Source: an uncultured bacterium
GTDB taxonomy: Bacteria > Vulcanimicrobiota > Xenobia > Xenobiales > Xenobiaceae
Assembly: GCA_934636825.1 (NCBI GenBank)
Contig: CAKUBG010000013.1
Span: 1-64,000, forward strand
Direction of reading: 5' to 3'
Length of the DNA: 64,000 bases
Below are positions 16,249 through 25,062 of the stretch, piece by piece (position 1 is the stretch's first letter; the number at the start of each line of letters is the position of its first letter). The notes below the pieces were generated by a model. It searched no databases. It had not been told where the DNA came from and saw nothing but the letters and a program-made list of their open reading frames with translations. Both the position numbers and the translations under genes were made by a program.

Positions 16249-18712
16249 TTGGTGCATTTTGGCCAATAACCAGCATCAGCAATTATCCGCCTGCCCGCAG
16301 CTTACGGTTGCTATAATCGCTGTAGAGCCTTCCGGAGATCTTCACGGAGGAAATTTGGCTAAGGCTCTGCTGGCAATTAACCCCAACTTGAAGTTTGTCG
16401 GTGTAGGCGGTTCGCATATGGCCGCGTCGGGAGTGAAGCTGTGGTTAAAAACCACTGATATGGCTATCATCGGTCCCGGCGGGGCTCTTTTGTGTTTGCA
16501 CAAGTATATATATCACTACTTATATGTGCGCTCTCATTTGCTTGAAGCTAAGCCCCATCTGACTATTTTGATAGATTGTCCGGCTGTAAATATGCGTTAT
16601 GCTGGTCTTTTAACCAGATATGGCTACAATTCTGTCTATTATTTCCCACCTTCAGCCTGGACAACGAGCGAAGCTCGCTTGCGTCAAATTTTTAGTCGCA
16701 CTGACAGAGTTATTTGCACTTTTTTAAGCAATGCCGAAAATTACCGTCGTTTCGGTATGGAAGTTGATTTTTTCGGCCATCCCTTGTTGGATATGCCCGA
16801 ATTGTCTATATCTCCTGAAGAGGCCAAGCGTATTCTTGGTCTATCCGGAGAAAATATTTTAGCTATTTTGCCTGGCAGTCGGACGCCGGAAATAAAGTAT
16901 CTTTTACCTACTTTTTTGAATATCGCTGAAAAATTGCATGCAGAAAAGCCTGATTTGCAAGTTTTGATTCCGTGCGCTACCGAAAACTTGCACAGCCAAA
17001 TCACCGAGATAATGGGAGATAGGTTCCCTTATGTACGCCTTCTTGATGGTCAGTCTCGTTTGGCTCTTTTATCTAGTCGAGCCGCTCTCATGAGCTCCGG
17101 TACGGCCAGTTTAGAAGCTGCTATTTTGGGCACTCCTATGGTTTTAGCCTATAAGTTGTGCCCATTCGATGCTGCTGTGGGACGTTTTTTGCTTTGGGCC
17201 CATATTTTAAAAATAGATCATATCGGCTTGCCAAGTTTGGTAGTAGGTAAACGCATTGTTCCTGAATTTATTCAAGATGAAGTTAATGCCGAAAATATAC
17301 TTCCACATTTGCGCAATTTTATGTCTGATACTCCTGAACGCCGTCAAATAAAACAAGATCTTTTGGATATGAAAAATTCTATGGGATCTCCGGGAGTTGT
17401 TGATAAAATAGCGGCTTCACTTTACGAGCGCATTAAAAATAATGCTGAGCGCCGTCAAAAAGAGCCGTTTGATATTGTCATTACTTCTAATTCTCCTGGT
17501 GAAGTTGCTGCTTGGGTACGTCGCACTGTGGCCCATTTGGAAATAGCCAATCAAGGATTGTTTAGAGTAATAGTTGCTCTAGTTCCTTGCCCTTATGCTT
17601 CTGGGGCTGAAGCGGAAGTAGCTGCCTCTTTACCCGGTGTGTCTGTTGTTTTGAAGCCTAGTCAGACTTTGCGCTTAATGCTTGGTTTATTTAACGATTT
17701 TAAATTTCGGCAGCGCGGCGTAGTTGTTTTCTTAGGCGGTGACTTACTCCATGCCAAAATTTTAGCTTGGCGTTTACGATACAAATCGGTGGCTTATGCC
17801 GTTAGATATAATTACTTTTTGCCTTATTTTGACAAAGTAGCTGCTTCGGATACTGCTTTAGCTAAGGAGTTGGAAGAGGCTGGAATAAAGGAAGTTGTCA
17901 GTATTGGCAATTTGAGCATTGATGGTGTTTTTTCCGAAGTAGATCGCGAGTCTGCTTTGCAAAATAAAGAAAAGCGTGGCTCCTGGAAGATCGGTATTTT
18001 TCCGGGATCGCGTTTCTTGCACACTAAGATAGCTTTGGGAGTCTTTTTACGGGTAGCTGCTCTCATAAAGACGCGTTATCCTCAAGTAGATTTCGTACTC
18101 TCAGTCTCTCCTTTTGTTTCTAAAGCCAGATTAGAATCTGCTCTTTACCATCCTATAAGTTTGGGATTGCCTATAGCTAAAGGAAAGTTGGTAAGATCTG
18201 ATTGTATTTTGGTAGATTGTCCCCATGAAGCTGAAGGTACAGCTGGACGTAGTTTTGAGGTAGAAGTGCTTTGGGGCCATCCTTACCAGGCTATTGCTGA
18301 AATTGATATGGCTCTTACTATTCCCGGAACTAATACCGGAGAATTGGGAAGTTGCGGAAAACCGATGGTAGTGGGGCTGTCAGCTGATGCCTCTTTACCA
18401 AGAGGCGGAATCGGTGGTCTCTTAGAAAATGCGCCTCTTCTTTCTAAGATAAAACGTTACTTGCGTTTGCGCTCCTATGCTCGCCATGGTTTTGCTGCTA
18501 TACCAAATCGTATCGCTTCACGTTTAGTCGTTCCTGAAGTTTTGGTTAAAAAAGATACTTCTGTTTTGGCTAAGCCTATTTTTGAATGGATTGAAGATCC
18601 TAAAAAATATGCGCAAACGGTTGAAGATCTGAAAAAGACTATGGGAACTACCGAAGGGGCCGGCCAACGCATGGCCGAGCTTATTTTAACAGCGGTGGCT
18701 TTAGAACAATGA
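16217..18712 (+). CDS. lpxB: Fusion of two LpxB-like glycosyltransferase halves
   Basis: 831 residues, twice the length of LpxB (about 380). Residues about 28-410 are LpxB, the GT-B enzyme that joins UDP-diacyl-glucosamine to lipid X: VEPSGDLHGG, LIDCPAVNMRYA, LPGSRTPEI and SGTASLEAAILGTPMVLAYK. Residues about 420-831 form a second, diverged GT-B unit with matching motifs in the same order: SNSPGEVAAWV, FLGGDLLHAK, FPGSRFLHT and IPGTNTGELGSCGKPMVV. No frameshift or stop separates them, so it is one polypeptide. The start is uncertain: ATG 16217 overlaps lpxA and neither it nor TTG 16259 has a clear SD. The second half may transfer a different sugar or have lost activity; this is inference. 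It overlaps the next gene by ATGA. Confidence 0.88.
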   Translation: MWGPEPTITPSWCILANNQHQQLSACPQLTVAIIAVEPSGDLHGGNLAKALLAINPNLKFVGVGGSHMAASGVKLWLKTTDMAIIGPGGALLCLHKYIYHYLYVRSHLLEAKPHLTILIDCPAVNMRYAGLLTRYGYNSVYYFPPSAWTTSEARLRQIFSRTDRVICTFLSNAENYRRFGMEVDFFGHPLLDMPELSISPEEAKRILGLSGENILAILPGSRTPEIKYLLPTFLNIAEKLHAEKPDLQVLIPCATENLHSQITEIMGDRFPYVRLLDGQSRLALLSSRAALMSSGTASLEAAILGTPMVLAYKLCPFDAAVGRFLLWAHILKIDHIGLPSLVVGKRIVPEFIQDEVNAENILPHLRNFMSDTPERRQIKQDLLDMKNSMGSPGVVDKIAASLYERIKNNAERRQKEPFDIVITSNSPGEVAAWVRRTVAHLEIANQGLFRVIVALVPCPYASGAEAEVAASLPGVSVVLKPSQTLRLMLGLFNDFKFRQRGVVVFLGGDLLHAKILAWRLRYKSVAYAVRYNYFLPYFDKVAASDTALAKELEEAGIKEVVSIGNLSIDGVFSEVDRESALQNKEKRGSWKIGIFPGSRFLHTKIALGVFLRVAALIKTRYPQVDFVLSVSPFVSKARLESALYHPISLGLPIAKGKLVRSDCILVDCPHEAEGTAGRSFEVEVLWGHPYQAIAEIDMALTIPGTNTGELGSCGKPMVVGLSADASLPRGGIGGLLENAPLLSKIKRYLRLRSYARHGFAAIPNRIASRLVVPEVLVKKDTSVLAKPIFEWIEDPKKYAQTVEDLKKTMGTTEGAGQRMAELILTAVALEQ

Positions 18713-19374
18713 AAATTCCTGATAAAAACAAAAAGATGGCTCCGCCTTTTATTTTTAAATGGCGCGGTCTCATAATGGCTATGGTTACCGCAATTATTTT
18801 GATAGTAGCTCACCCAACTGTAGGGTCGTGTTGCTGGGGAATAGCGCTGGCTATTTGGGGCGAAATGTTACGCTCTTGGGCTTTAGGATGGACTGGAGAG
18901 CATACGCGCAGCCAAGAGCTGAAAGCTTCGTTTTTGGTAACTAGTGGCCCTTATAAATATATACGCAACCCGCTTTATTTGGGAAATATCCTAACCGGGT
19001 GCGGCGTTATGGTTGCCTCGTGTGGTGCCCTTTCGTGGGTGGCCAGCTTAGCTACATGGCTTTTGGGATCTTTCTCTTTGTATGTAGTTTATGCTTCTTG
19101 CATAATTTCTGAAGAGGCTTTTCTGGCTGTCCGTTTTGGCGATATTTTTTTTAACTACAAAGCATGCACACCGGCGATCCTACCCAGTTGGCATTCCATC
19201 CCCGAATTTGTAAGAAGCTTTTTTTGCCCTAATTGTGGAGCAAATAGCGATAAAGTCTATGAAGGAGAATCCTTCTCCTGGAAGTCGCTTCGTTTCGAGT
19301 ATAGCACTTGGGGATGGCTGGTTTTTGTATGGCTGTTTCTTTTTATGAAAGCTGTTGGTAAGCTTCCGCTATAA
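18709..19374 (+). CDS. PEMT/ICMT-like membrane methyltransferase
   Basis: 221 residues. Several membrane helices (about 20-45, 85-125 and one near the C-terminus) surround the motif SGPYKYIRNPLYLGNI, which is diagnostic of the isoprenylcysteine carboxyl methyltransferase / phospholipid methyltransferase superfamily, and a downstream EEAFLAVRFGDIFFNY element. Such enzymes methylate lipids or membrane-associated carboxylates using S-adenosylmethionine. The ATG overlaps the previous stop (ATGA), so it belongs to the lpx operon and its substrate may be an envelope lipid. A CPNCG motif near residue 163 recalls a half zinc site. Its 3' end overlaps the 3' end of the opposite-strand gene by 32 bp. 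Confidence 0.75.
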   Translation: MKIPDKNKKMAPPFIFKWRGLIMAMVTAIILIVAHPTVGSCCWGIALAIWGEMLRSWALGWTGEHTRSQELKASFLVTSGPYKYIRNPLYLGNILTGCGVMVASCGALSWVASLATWLLGSFSLYVVYASCIISEEAFLAVRFGDIFFNYKACTPAILPSWHSIPEFVRSFFCPNCGANSDKVYEGESFSWKSLRFEYSTWGWLVFVWLFLFMKAVGKLPL

Positions 19375-20518
19375 TTGCAGCCATTCGCTCAGAGCCTCCT
19401 GGAGGCCCGAGTCTCTTGCGTCCGACTTCTGCACGCCTTTGTCTTTCAGCTTTGTCTTGGATAAGGTTACATAAAGTTTCGACTATATCTGCATCGCGAT
19501 CTTCGCTGACAATAAGTGAATCTCCAAGTAAGCCCTTTTGACGTGCTCTGTACCATTTTAAGTGGCTCATACCTCCCGGCTCGTAAGCTACTACTGGAAT
19601 GCCCCAACCGGCGGCTTGCTCGTGGGCTGTTCCGGCTAGCCCCAAAGCTACTTGACTATATTGCAACACATCAGCTAAGTGGCCTTTTATTAAAAAAAAG
19701 CGGGCTCGAGGAGTAGTAGCTTCGTCTTTATAAGTTAAAGTATGCCAGCCGGGATAAGGGCAATCGCCCAAAGTAAAGTCAGAGCAGGCTTGAGCTAATT
19801 TTTCGGTATCTATAGAGGGGGCTACAGCTATAAAAGCACATATGTCCTTACCCAAACGTTTGGCTAACATTTGGCTCAATTTGAGTAAACGAGGCAACAC
19901 TTGGTAGGTAGCTTTTCTGCTACCGGGGAAAAGAGCTAAGCCTATTTCTTTAGCTTCATCTAATGAAAAGTCCAAATCTTGGGGGATTAAACCGTCCATC
20001 ATGGCATTGCCTACCCAAGCTGCTTTTACACCTTTTTGGCGTAGGCTTTCGGCAGTGGGTTCATCTCTAACTATGGAATGTACCTGGAAAGTTCTGAGGA
20101 TGAAAGCTTCCAAAGTAGAATAAGGATGATGATAATCCGATTTTGCCGTGCCTATAAAAGTAATGGGGCGTATGCCGGAAAGTATAGCCAATATAACCGG
20201 CCATAAATCACCTACAGCTACAATTTGATCAAATTTCGAACGTTGACGGCGTAACCAAGCAATTTGCTTAAGCGTTAAGGAAAATAAACCTCCGCTTATG
20301 TCTTTCCATAAATTACGCCAATCTTCCTGAATAAGCCCTCCGCTAGGCATAAGTTGTCTGGGGCCCACGACTGGAGCTAAGCCCTCATAAGCAGAACCTT
20401 CTCCAACCAGAGGCATAGCTTCTCGGGGGAGCGATTCCGGCAAGTCGGCTATAATCTGGCTGGCAATAGAATCTTCGCCTGCTCCGTTGGATATAAATAA
20501 GACACGATGAGAAGCCAT
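19343..20518 (-). CDS. Lipid-A-disaccharide synthase-related glycosyltransferase (stand-alone)
   Basis: 391 residues with a GT-B layout like LpxB: ISNGAGEDSIASQI at the N-terminus, VAVGDLWPVILA, FPGSRKATY in the middle, and LAGTAHEQAAGWGIPVVAYE for the sugar-nucleotide site. It resembles the 'lipid-A-disaccharide synthase-related' family described mainly in Cyanobacteria and Deinococcus, whose substrate is unknown. It is the last gene of a minus-strand run and ends 32 bp inside the convergent methyltransferase gene. With the fused protein at 16217 this gives three LpxB-type domains within about 4.3 kb. Confidence 0.8.
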   Translation of the reverse strand: MASHRVLFISNGAGEDSIASQIIADLPESLPREAMPLVGEGSAYEGLAPVVGPRQLMPSGGLIQEDWRNLWKDISGGLFSLTLKQIAWLRRQRSKFDQIVAVGDLWPVILAILSGIRPITFIGTAKSDYHHPYSTLEAFILRTFQVHSIVRDEPTAESLRQKGVKAAWVGNAMMDGLIPQDLDFSLDEAKEIGLALFPGSRKATYQVLPRLLKLSQMLAKRLGKDICAFIAVAPSIDTEKLAQACSDFTLGDCPYPGWHTLTYKDEATTPRARFFLIKGHLADVLQYSQVALGLAGTAHEQAAGWGIPVVAYEPGGMSHLKWYRARQKGLLGDSLIVSEDRDADIVETLCNLIQDKAERQRRAEVGRKRLGPPGGSERMAAIIAEAYQQLS

Positions 20519-20536
20519 AATTTCCCTCTTAGAAAG

Positions 20537-21382
20537 TTAGCGTAAATTTAGTAATTGATATTCGCTCAATTCTGGATGCTCGAAATTATAATCTAATTTG
20601 CCAATATAGTGAGCCCAAGAACCAGTTTGGACTATAAAATTGTCGTTGATTTTTATCGGCTCGGCAAGCACGGTGTGACTGTGACCGCCCAGAATCCAGG
20701 TGCCTTTGGGCAATTGGGCTGCCAAAACTTTATCTCTTTCCAGTCCCAAGTGGCTTAAAACGATTAGGCGCAATGGCTTATCTAACAACTTAGAACAACG
20801 TTCGGCTAAAAGTGGCAAAACCGTCTCAGCTTCAAAAAATCTGAAGCCGAAAATCTTTTCCCAAATGGCATTGTGAGGGTATTGGACAGGAACCGCAGCC
20901 AAGAGAAGCAGTGGGTAGTGTTTTGACCAGTTTTTGTTATACAGTGACAAAGCTGAAACCCAGCGTTTGGAAGATAAGTCTCGCCACAATTTCGCTTTAC
21001 GCCAGCTACTGTCTTGGCAATTTACTTCCGGAACTGAGTTCAGTTGTTTTATCAATTGTTCGTCAGTTAATTTTCCGTCTTGTCTAATGTCGACAAGATT
21101 GCTGCAAAGCAAAGGAAAAGAGCGCTGTGCAGCTCTTTTGTCCAAAATGCGACGCTGATAATTAAACTCTCTATTGCCCATAGCCATAGAGGCACAAAAA
21201 ATTGAGCCCATTTTTTCTAAATTTGGCTCATAATTTTTCCACACTGTATTGGAGCCAAGCAAAGCATCGCCACTGTCAAAATATAGAGCTTGACCTTGGG
21301 CTAATGATTGCTTGGCATTGGCTTTTAACCAATCTAGGGCTTCTGCGTGCCCATGCATGTCATTTGTATGATAGATGAGCAC
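20537..21382 (-). CDS. Calcineurin-like metallophosphoesterase (5'-nucleotidase type)
   Basis: 281 residues, only the catalytic domain of the UshA/5'-nucleotidase type and no C-terminal substrate domain or signal peptide. Metal-site motifs in order: NDMHGH (Asp and His), DSGDALLG, AMGNREFNY, VLSHLGLERD and GGHSH. The third motif is normally GNHE; here the His is Arg, which in related enzymes assists catalysis, so activity may be altered. It may act on a nucleotide or sugar nucleotide such as a UDP-sugar, since it lies in an envelope operon; inference. Start at the first ATG; the previous gene's stop lies 19 bp upstream. Confidence 0.78.
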   Translation of the reverse strand: MLIYHTNDMHGHAEALDWLKANAKQSLAQGQALYFDSGDALLGSNTVWKNYEPNLEKMGSIFCASMAMGNREFNYQRRILDKRAAQRSFPLLCSNLVDIRQDGKLTDEQLIKQLNSVPEVNCQDSSWRKAKLWRDLSSKRWVSALSLYNKNWSKHYPLLLLAAVPVQYPHNAIWEKIFGFRFFEAETVLPLLAERCSKLLDKPLRLIVLSHLGLERDKVLAAQLPKGTWILGGHSHTVLAEPIKINDNFIVQTGSWAHYIGKLDYNFEHPELSEYQLLNLR

Positions 21383-21401
21383 TACTTTGCTCCACTTTAA
21401 G

Positions 21402-21962
21402 CTAGCTTTTTTGGGCAGATCGCTCTTTAGCTACTTGATCGTATACTTGGCGATAACGTTCCAAACCGATAGCGTTCATAATTACGGCTCCGTAACCTAT
21501 AAGCCATCCCACTCCTGCTAAAGCTGGGCCACCTATTGAAAGGCCTAACCAAAGCCCCAAACAGCCAAAAATTAGGCTGGCCAACATGGGCTTAGAGTCG
21601 AGGGATATGGAATAACCGAAAGATACCCCTATAAGAGCTCCTACCAAACCGTAGTAGGCTCCTTTAGATATATCGGCTGAAGTAGTGGCTACGGCTACAC
21701 TAGCTTTGGCAGCTTGAATTAAAGGAGAGGCAGATTGTCCTACGTCGATTATTGAGTTGGCTCCCCATAAGAAGCCCATTAACAATCCTATACCGGCGAA
21801 ACCATAGCAATACCAACGTTTTTGATCTTTGGTAAGAAAAGCCGTAGGAGCTTCAGATGATTGTTGCTCTGAAGATACAGAAGACGTCTTGTTGTTATCG
21901 ACTTGAGATTGCATATTCTTTTTGTCTTTTTTTTTGTTTTCTTTAGAAGAGGTTGAACTCAT
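21402..21962 (-). CDS. Small Gly-rich multi-pass membrane protein
   Basis: 186 residues. The first 50 are hydrophilic, Ser/Lys/Gln-rich and probably cytosolic. Then come about three or four hydrophobic segments: near residues 52-67, 105-120, 127-142 and 145-165, with many Gly and small residues, typical of tightly packed membrane helices. Ends with a charged helix. I recognise no family. The gene lies between the LpxD-like gene and the metallophosphoesterase with gaps of 8 and 19 bp, so it is co-transcribed with them. Confidence 0.6.
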   Translation of the reverse strand: MSSTSSKENKKKDKKNMQSQVDNNKTSSVSSEQQSSEAPTAFLTKDQKRWYCYGFAGIGLLMGFLWGANSIIDVGQSASPLIQAAKASVAVATTSADISKGAYYGLVGALIGVSFGYSISLDSKPMLASLIFGCLGLWLGLSIGGPALAGVGWLIGYGAVIMNAIGLERYRQVYDQVAKERSAQKS

Positions 21963-21970
21963 AATTTATG

Positions 21971-22936
21971 TCAGTCCTTCGGAGAAAGTTTAGCCAGCTG
22001 TTGAATCTGTTTCCAATGCTTGAGAGGAAGCTGGCGCATGGCTGTTTGGCGCATGGAAGTTTTGTGGGTATCAATGGGATCGCCAGACCAAATTGCTTGG
22101 CCTGCTGGTACATCCTTGTCGACGCGAGAACGGGCTGCTACTGTGGCAAAATCTCCGATCTGGCGGCCTTCTTCCACTAAGCATTGACCGGCTGTAATAG
22201 ATAATTTACCTAAACTTACATTTTGTTGTAAGCAATTTTGAGAAATGACAATAGCTAGGGGAGCGATTTTTGCGCCTTTTTCAAAGCAAGCTAAATTATC
22301 TATACGGACCCCGTCTTGAATAAACGCGTGGTCGCCGATAAAGCAGCGAGCACCTATTTCTATATCGTTCCCCAAAACGGAATCGTCTTCAATAATGGTA
22401 AGTGGGCCTACCAAACTCTTTGTGCCCAATTTTACGTTTGCACCCACAGAAACGCCTGGCATAAGACGCGTATTGGCTCCTATAGAGCTATTGCTGCCGA
22501 TACTGGCATGGGCCATAATTTGGCAATTGTCAGCAACTATAGCATTGTCGCCGATAATAGCAAAAGGGCCAATATATGCTGTTGGTGCAATTTGAGCCGA
22601 GTCGCTGACTTGGGCATTAGGATGAATGCCTGGCTCGTGCAAATGCGTAGGGTAGAATAATCCCAAAAGTATAGCAAAGGCAATGCGGGCATTTTTTACC
22701 TTAATAGCAGGTATCTCCGTATCTAGCTCTTCAGGGATGATGACTGCGGAAAAACCGAGAGATTCAGCTTCTTTCAGGCCGTTCTCTTTTTCTGCAAAAG
22801 TTAAAGCCTGGCTAAGAACGTGCTGGGAAGCTGCATCTAATCCCGTAACAACATTAATAGTGTGGGAAGCGTATTCTGGATTGTTCAGGCTGCCTTGCAA
22901 AAGTTCAGCCAATTCTCCTAAAGTTTTTACCACCAT
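21971..22936 (-). CDS. LpxD-like protein with N-domain but no catalytic His
   Basis: 321 residues, close to normal LpxD length. Residues about 1-100 match the LpxD uridine-binding N-domain (KTLGELAELLQG, then 'ITGLDAAS'-like and 'AVIIPEE' elements and the helix ARIAFAILLGLFYP). Hexapeptide beta helix follows (IHPNAQVSDSAQIAPTAYIG onward) and the tail is LpxD-like (VDKDVPAGQAIWSGDPI). The active-site segment that reads 'IDNLVQIAHNV' in LpxD is IDNLACFEKGAKIAPLA here, so the catalytic His is missing, and the GFGY segment is absent. Possible roles are a non-catalytic partner or an acyltransferase with another mechanism. It overlaps the upstream TldE-like gene by 10 bp. Confidence 0.75.
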   Translation of the reverse strand: MVVKTLGELAELLQGSLNNPEYASHTINVVTGLDAASQHVLSQALTFAEKENGLKEAESLGFSAVIIPEELDTEIPAIKVKNARIAFAILLGLFYPTHLHEPGIHPNAQVSDSAQIAPTAYIGPFAIIGDNAIVADNCQIMAHASIGSNSSIGANTRLMPGVSVGANVKLGTKSLVGPLTIIEDDSVLGNDIEIGARCFIGDHAFIQDGVRIDNLACFEKGAKIAPLAIVISQNCLQQNVSLGKLSITAGQCLVEEGRQIGDFATVAARSRVDKDVPAGQAIWSGDPIDTHKTSMRQTAMRQLPLKHWKQIQQLAKLSPKD

Positions 22937-24246
22937 AATTCCGGATAATCACTCCAAGTTTCTGCTGGATCTATATCAGCTTCTTCTAAAGTTAAATTGC
23001 GTACAGCAATAGGCGGGCACATGGTACGTCCGTTTAGAACTGACTCATAGCCTAAACCTAGCAAATTAGCACCGAATAAATCGGTATAGTTGGCTCTGAC
23101 TATAAATTGAGGCACTCTGCATATCGGCTTTCCGTGTTGCAAAAGAAAAGCTATTTCGCAGCGTCGGGCAAATTGTCCCGGCTTTTTTAAATGCGGAGGC
23201 AGAGGAGTTAGGCGATCCAAAAGAATACCAAAATCTGCTTTGGCACATAATTCTCCCAAAGAAGCTGTGCCTCTTTCCAAGCATAAATTTGAGTAACCTG
23301 GCCTGGGTGGTTGGCCCCAAGGACGCACTGCCGAGCCTTGGGGATTTATTTTACACTCCCTAGCCGTTTTTAAGTCGTAGAGCCCTTTAACTAATTCACC
23401 TTGCTGAATCAGAGGCAGTCTTATTTTAGTAATTCCTTCACCGTCGAAAGGAACTGTGCCAAAGCCACCTGGTAAAGTCCCGTCGTCGATAATGTTTATG
23501 CAAGGTGCCAGCCAAGGACGCTTCTGGGGCAAGGTGCCGAACAAAGGCGAGTCGGCATAAAGCATATCTTGAGTAAAATCTTCTAACAATTTTCCGCAAG
23601 CACTCGAAGTAAAAACTCCAGGTAGTAAATAACTGTCCGGCCAGGCCATTTCACTGGAATGGACAGAACGCCACATTAGCTTGCACAGCAAATCGGAAGG
23701 GGAATGCTGGGCGGAGGTACTGTAAATAGCATCTCCTACAGGGATATTTTCATTGGAATTTAGGGTGAGCAAATGGAGAATACGGCTGGCACAACGCTCT
23801 CCGCTTCTGGTTGTCAGTTTAAAAGTATGTTGAAGCAATCTGGCACTTAACGAAAAGCGTCTGTGGGGCAGAAGAGAAGGAAGCATAAAATCCAAGCTTT
23901 GAATCAGTGTTTGGAACTTAGTAATCGAATCTTCTAATTGCTGTGAGGCTTCTGCTGCTCCTGTAGTCAGAGACGGCGCTATGAGCCCTTTTTGTGAAAA
24001 AGAACCGCGTCTTCCTGTAGCTGCATTCTGGACTGCTTTTTGTAGCAAGTCGTTGATAGAAAATTCGCCCTCAGACCAGACATATCCGAGCCTGCCTTCT
24101 ACGTTTAAGCGCAAACCTAAACCGGATCTAAAATTGCGTTGCTCCGGCTGAGCCAAATTTACTTCCGTATATACTTCTTCGGCAACTTCAGCATCTCTGG
24201 CCATACCAAGAGCTTTTAAAAGCAATTGTTTTGCATAACTGGCCAT
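22927..24246 (-). CDS. TldE/PmbA-like subunit of the TldD/E protease system
   Basis: 439 residues, typical length. TldD/TldE form a zinc metalloprotease that processes modified peptides and degrades unfolded peptides; TldE/PmbA is the partner without its own HExxxH site. I see no HExxxH, but the family core is present: SACGKLLEDFTQDML, then IIDDGTLPGGFGTVPFDGEG, and a C-terminal beta region. The N-terminal helical domain (AKQLLLKALGMARD) is also typical. No tldD gene is in the window. The ATG is 1 bp after the upstream stop and its 3' end overlaps the LpxD-like gene. Sequence is divergent, so assignment is at family level. Confidence 0.78.
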   Translation of the reverse strand: MASYAKQLLLKALGMARDAEVAEEVYTEVNLAQPEQRNFRSGLGLRLNVEGRLGYVWSEGEFSINDLLQKAVQNAATGRRGSFSQKGLIAPSLTTGAAEASQQLEDSITKFQTLIQSLDFMLPSLLPHRRFSLSARLLQHTFKLTTRSGERCASRILHLLTLNSNENIPVGDAIYSTSAQHSPSDLLCKLMWRSVHSSEMAWPDSYLLPGVFTSSACGKLLEDFTQDMLYADSPLFGTLPQKRPWLAPCINIIDDGTLPGGFGTVPFDGEGITKIRLPLIQQGELVKGLYDLKTARECKINPQGSAVRPWGQPPRPGYSNLCLERGTASLGELCAKADFGILLDRLTPLPPHLKKPGQFARRCEIAFLLQHGKPICRVPQFIVRANYTDLFGANLLGLGYESVLNGRTMCPPIAVRNLTLEEADIDPAETWSDYPELWW

Positions 24247-24247
24247 A

Positions 24248-24877
24248 CTATCTGTCGCTCCCTAAAAGTAATACTCTGTAGGGAAGTACTTCTTGCTTAG
24301 ACAACTTGTCTAGTTCTTCTTCTGAAGAATGTTCAAACTGAAGTCGCCATAATTCTTCTTTCTCAGATAGACAACTTAGCTTGGCGCCGTTTATGGCCGC
24401 CCATTGACGCACTACGCGTCTGCTGTTCTGATCGTCTAGATAAAGCTGGCAAAACTTGAGGTTCTGACGTGTTACCATATTTACAAAAACTTCCAAACAA
24501 GAGGCTGCTTCTTTGGCAGAGGCACCGCGCATATCCAGGCAAGGTACTCCTTTAAAGGCCAAAGCGGGAATGTGGGAGGTTCCCTTAAGCAAATCTTGTT
24601 TTAATTGCTCTGAACTATGAGAAACCGTTTCAGAGGTTTCGGGAAGAACTTTATAATGTTCCAAGATGACCTCTGTTTGTTGATCCCAATAACGGCGAAA
24701 AGTTCCTTGCAAACCTTTGACCAGAAAAGCTGTCGGCAAACCGGGAGCAAAACGCTCCAGATTGATGTACACTCGTTTGGAAGGTTCATCTAAATGAAAA
24801 CTCACCAAGCGTATTCCCTCGTGGCCAAAAGTTTTCTCTAATTTTTCAAAAATTTCTTCAGGAGTGTACTGATTCAT
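24248..24877 (-). CDS. Two-domain protein: NifU-like plus TusA-like fold, no Cys motifs
   Basis: 209 residues if started at ATG 24877 (MNQYTPEEIFEKLEKTF); an in-frame ATG at 24940 would add 21 residues. Neither has a strong SD. Residues about 1-75 have the strand/helix pattern of the NifU C-terminal domain but without its CxxC. Residues about 110-190 read like TusA/SirA: 'LDMRGASAKEAASCLEVFV', then YLDDQNSRRVVRQWAAINGA and a last strand WRLQFEH. In TusA the region after LDxxG holds a catalytic CPxP motif; here it is ASAKEA, so no sulfur transfer is expected at that position. Domain matches are by pattern only. It is in the minus-strand run before the TldE-like gene. Confidence 0.5.
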   Translation of the reverse strand: MNQYTPEEIFEKLEKTFGHEGIRLVSFHLDEPSKRVYINLERFAPGLPTAFLVKGLQGTFRRYWDQQTEVILEHYKVLPETSETVSHSSEQLKQDLLKGTSHIPALAFKGVPCLDMRGASAKEAASCLEVFVNMVTRQNLKFCQLYLDDQNSRRVVRQWAAINGAKLSCLSEKEELWRLQFEHSSEEELDKLSKQEVLPYRVLLLGSDR

Positions 24878-25062
24878 AGTTGTGCCGGTTCTTTGCTTCG
24901 AAAAAAATCGATGTAAAAGATAGAAAAGAATCTCTCCCATCCAATGGGAGCACGTGTAACCAACTTCGCCCTCTTAAGCGGTGCCTGTAACAGTAAAGCG
25001 GCTAAAACAGTGGTTGCTTCATACCCTTTGTTTTTAGCCGCTTCACAAAATGGCAAGTACTG

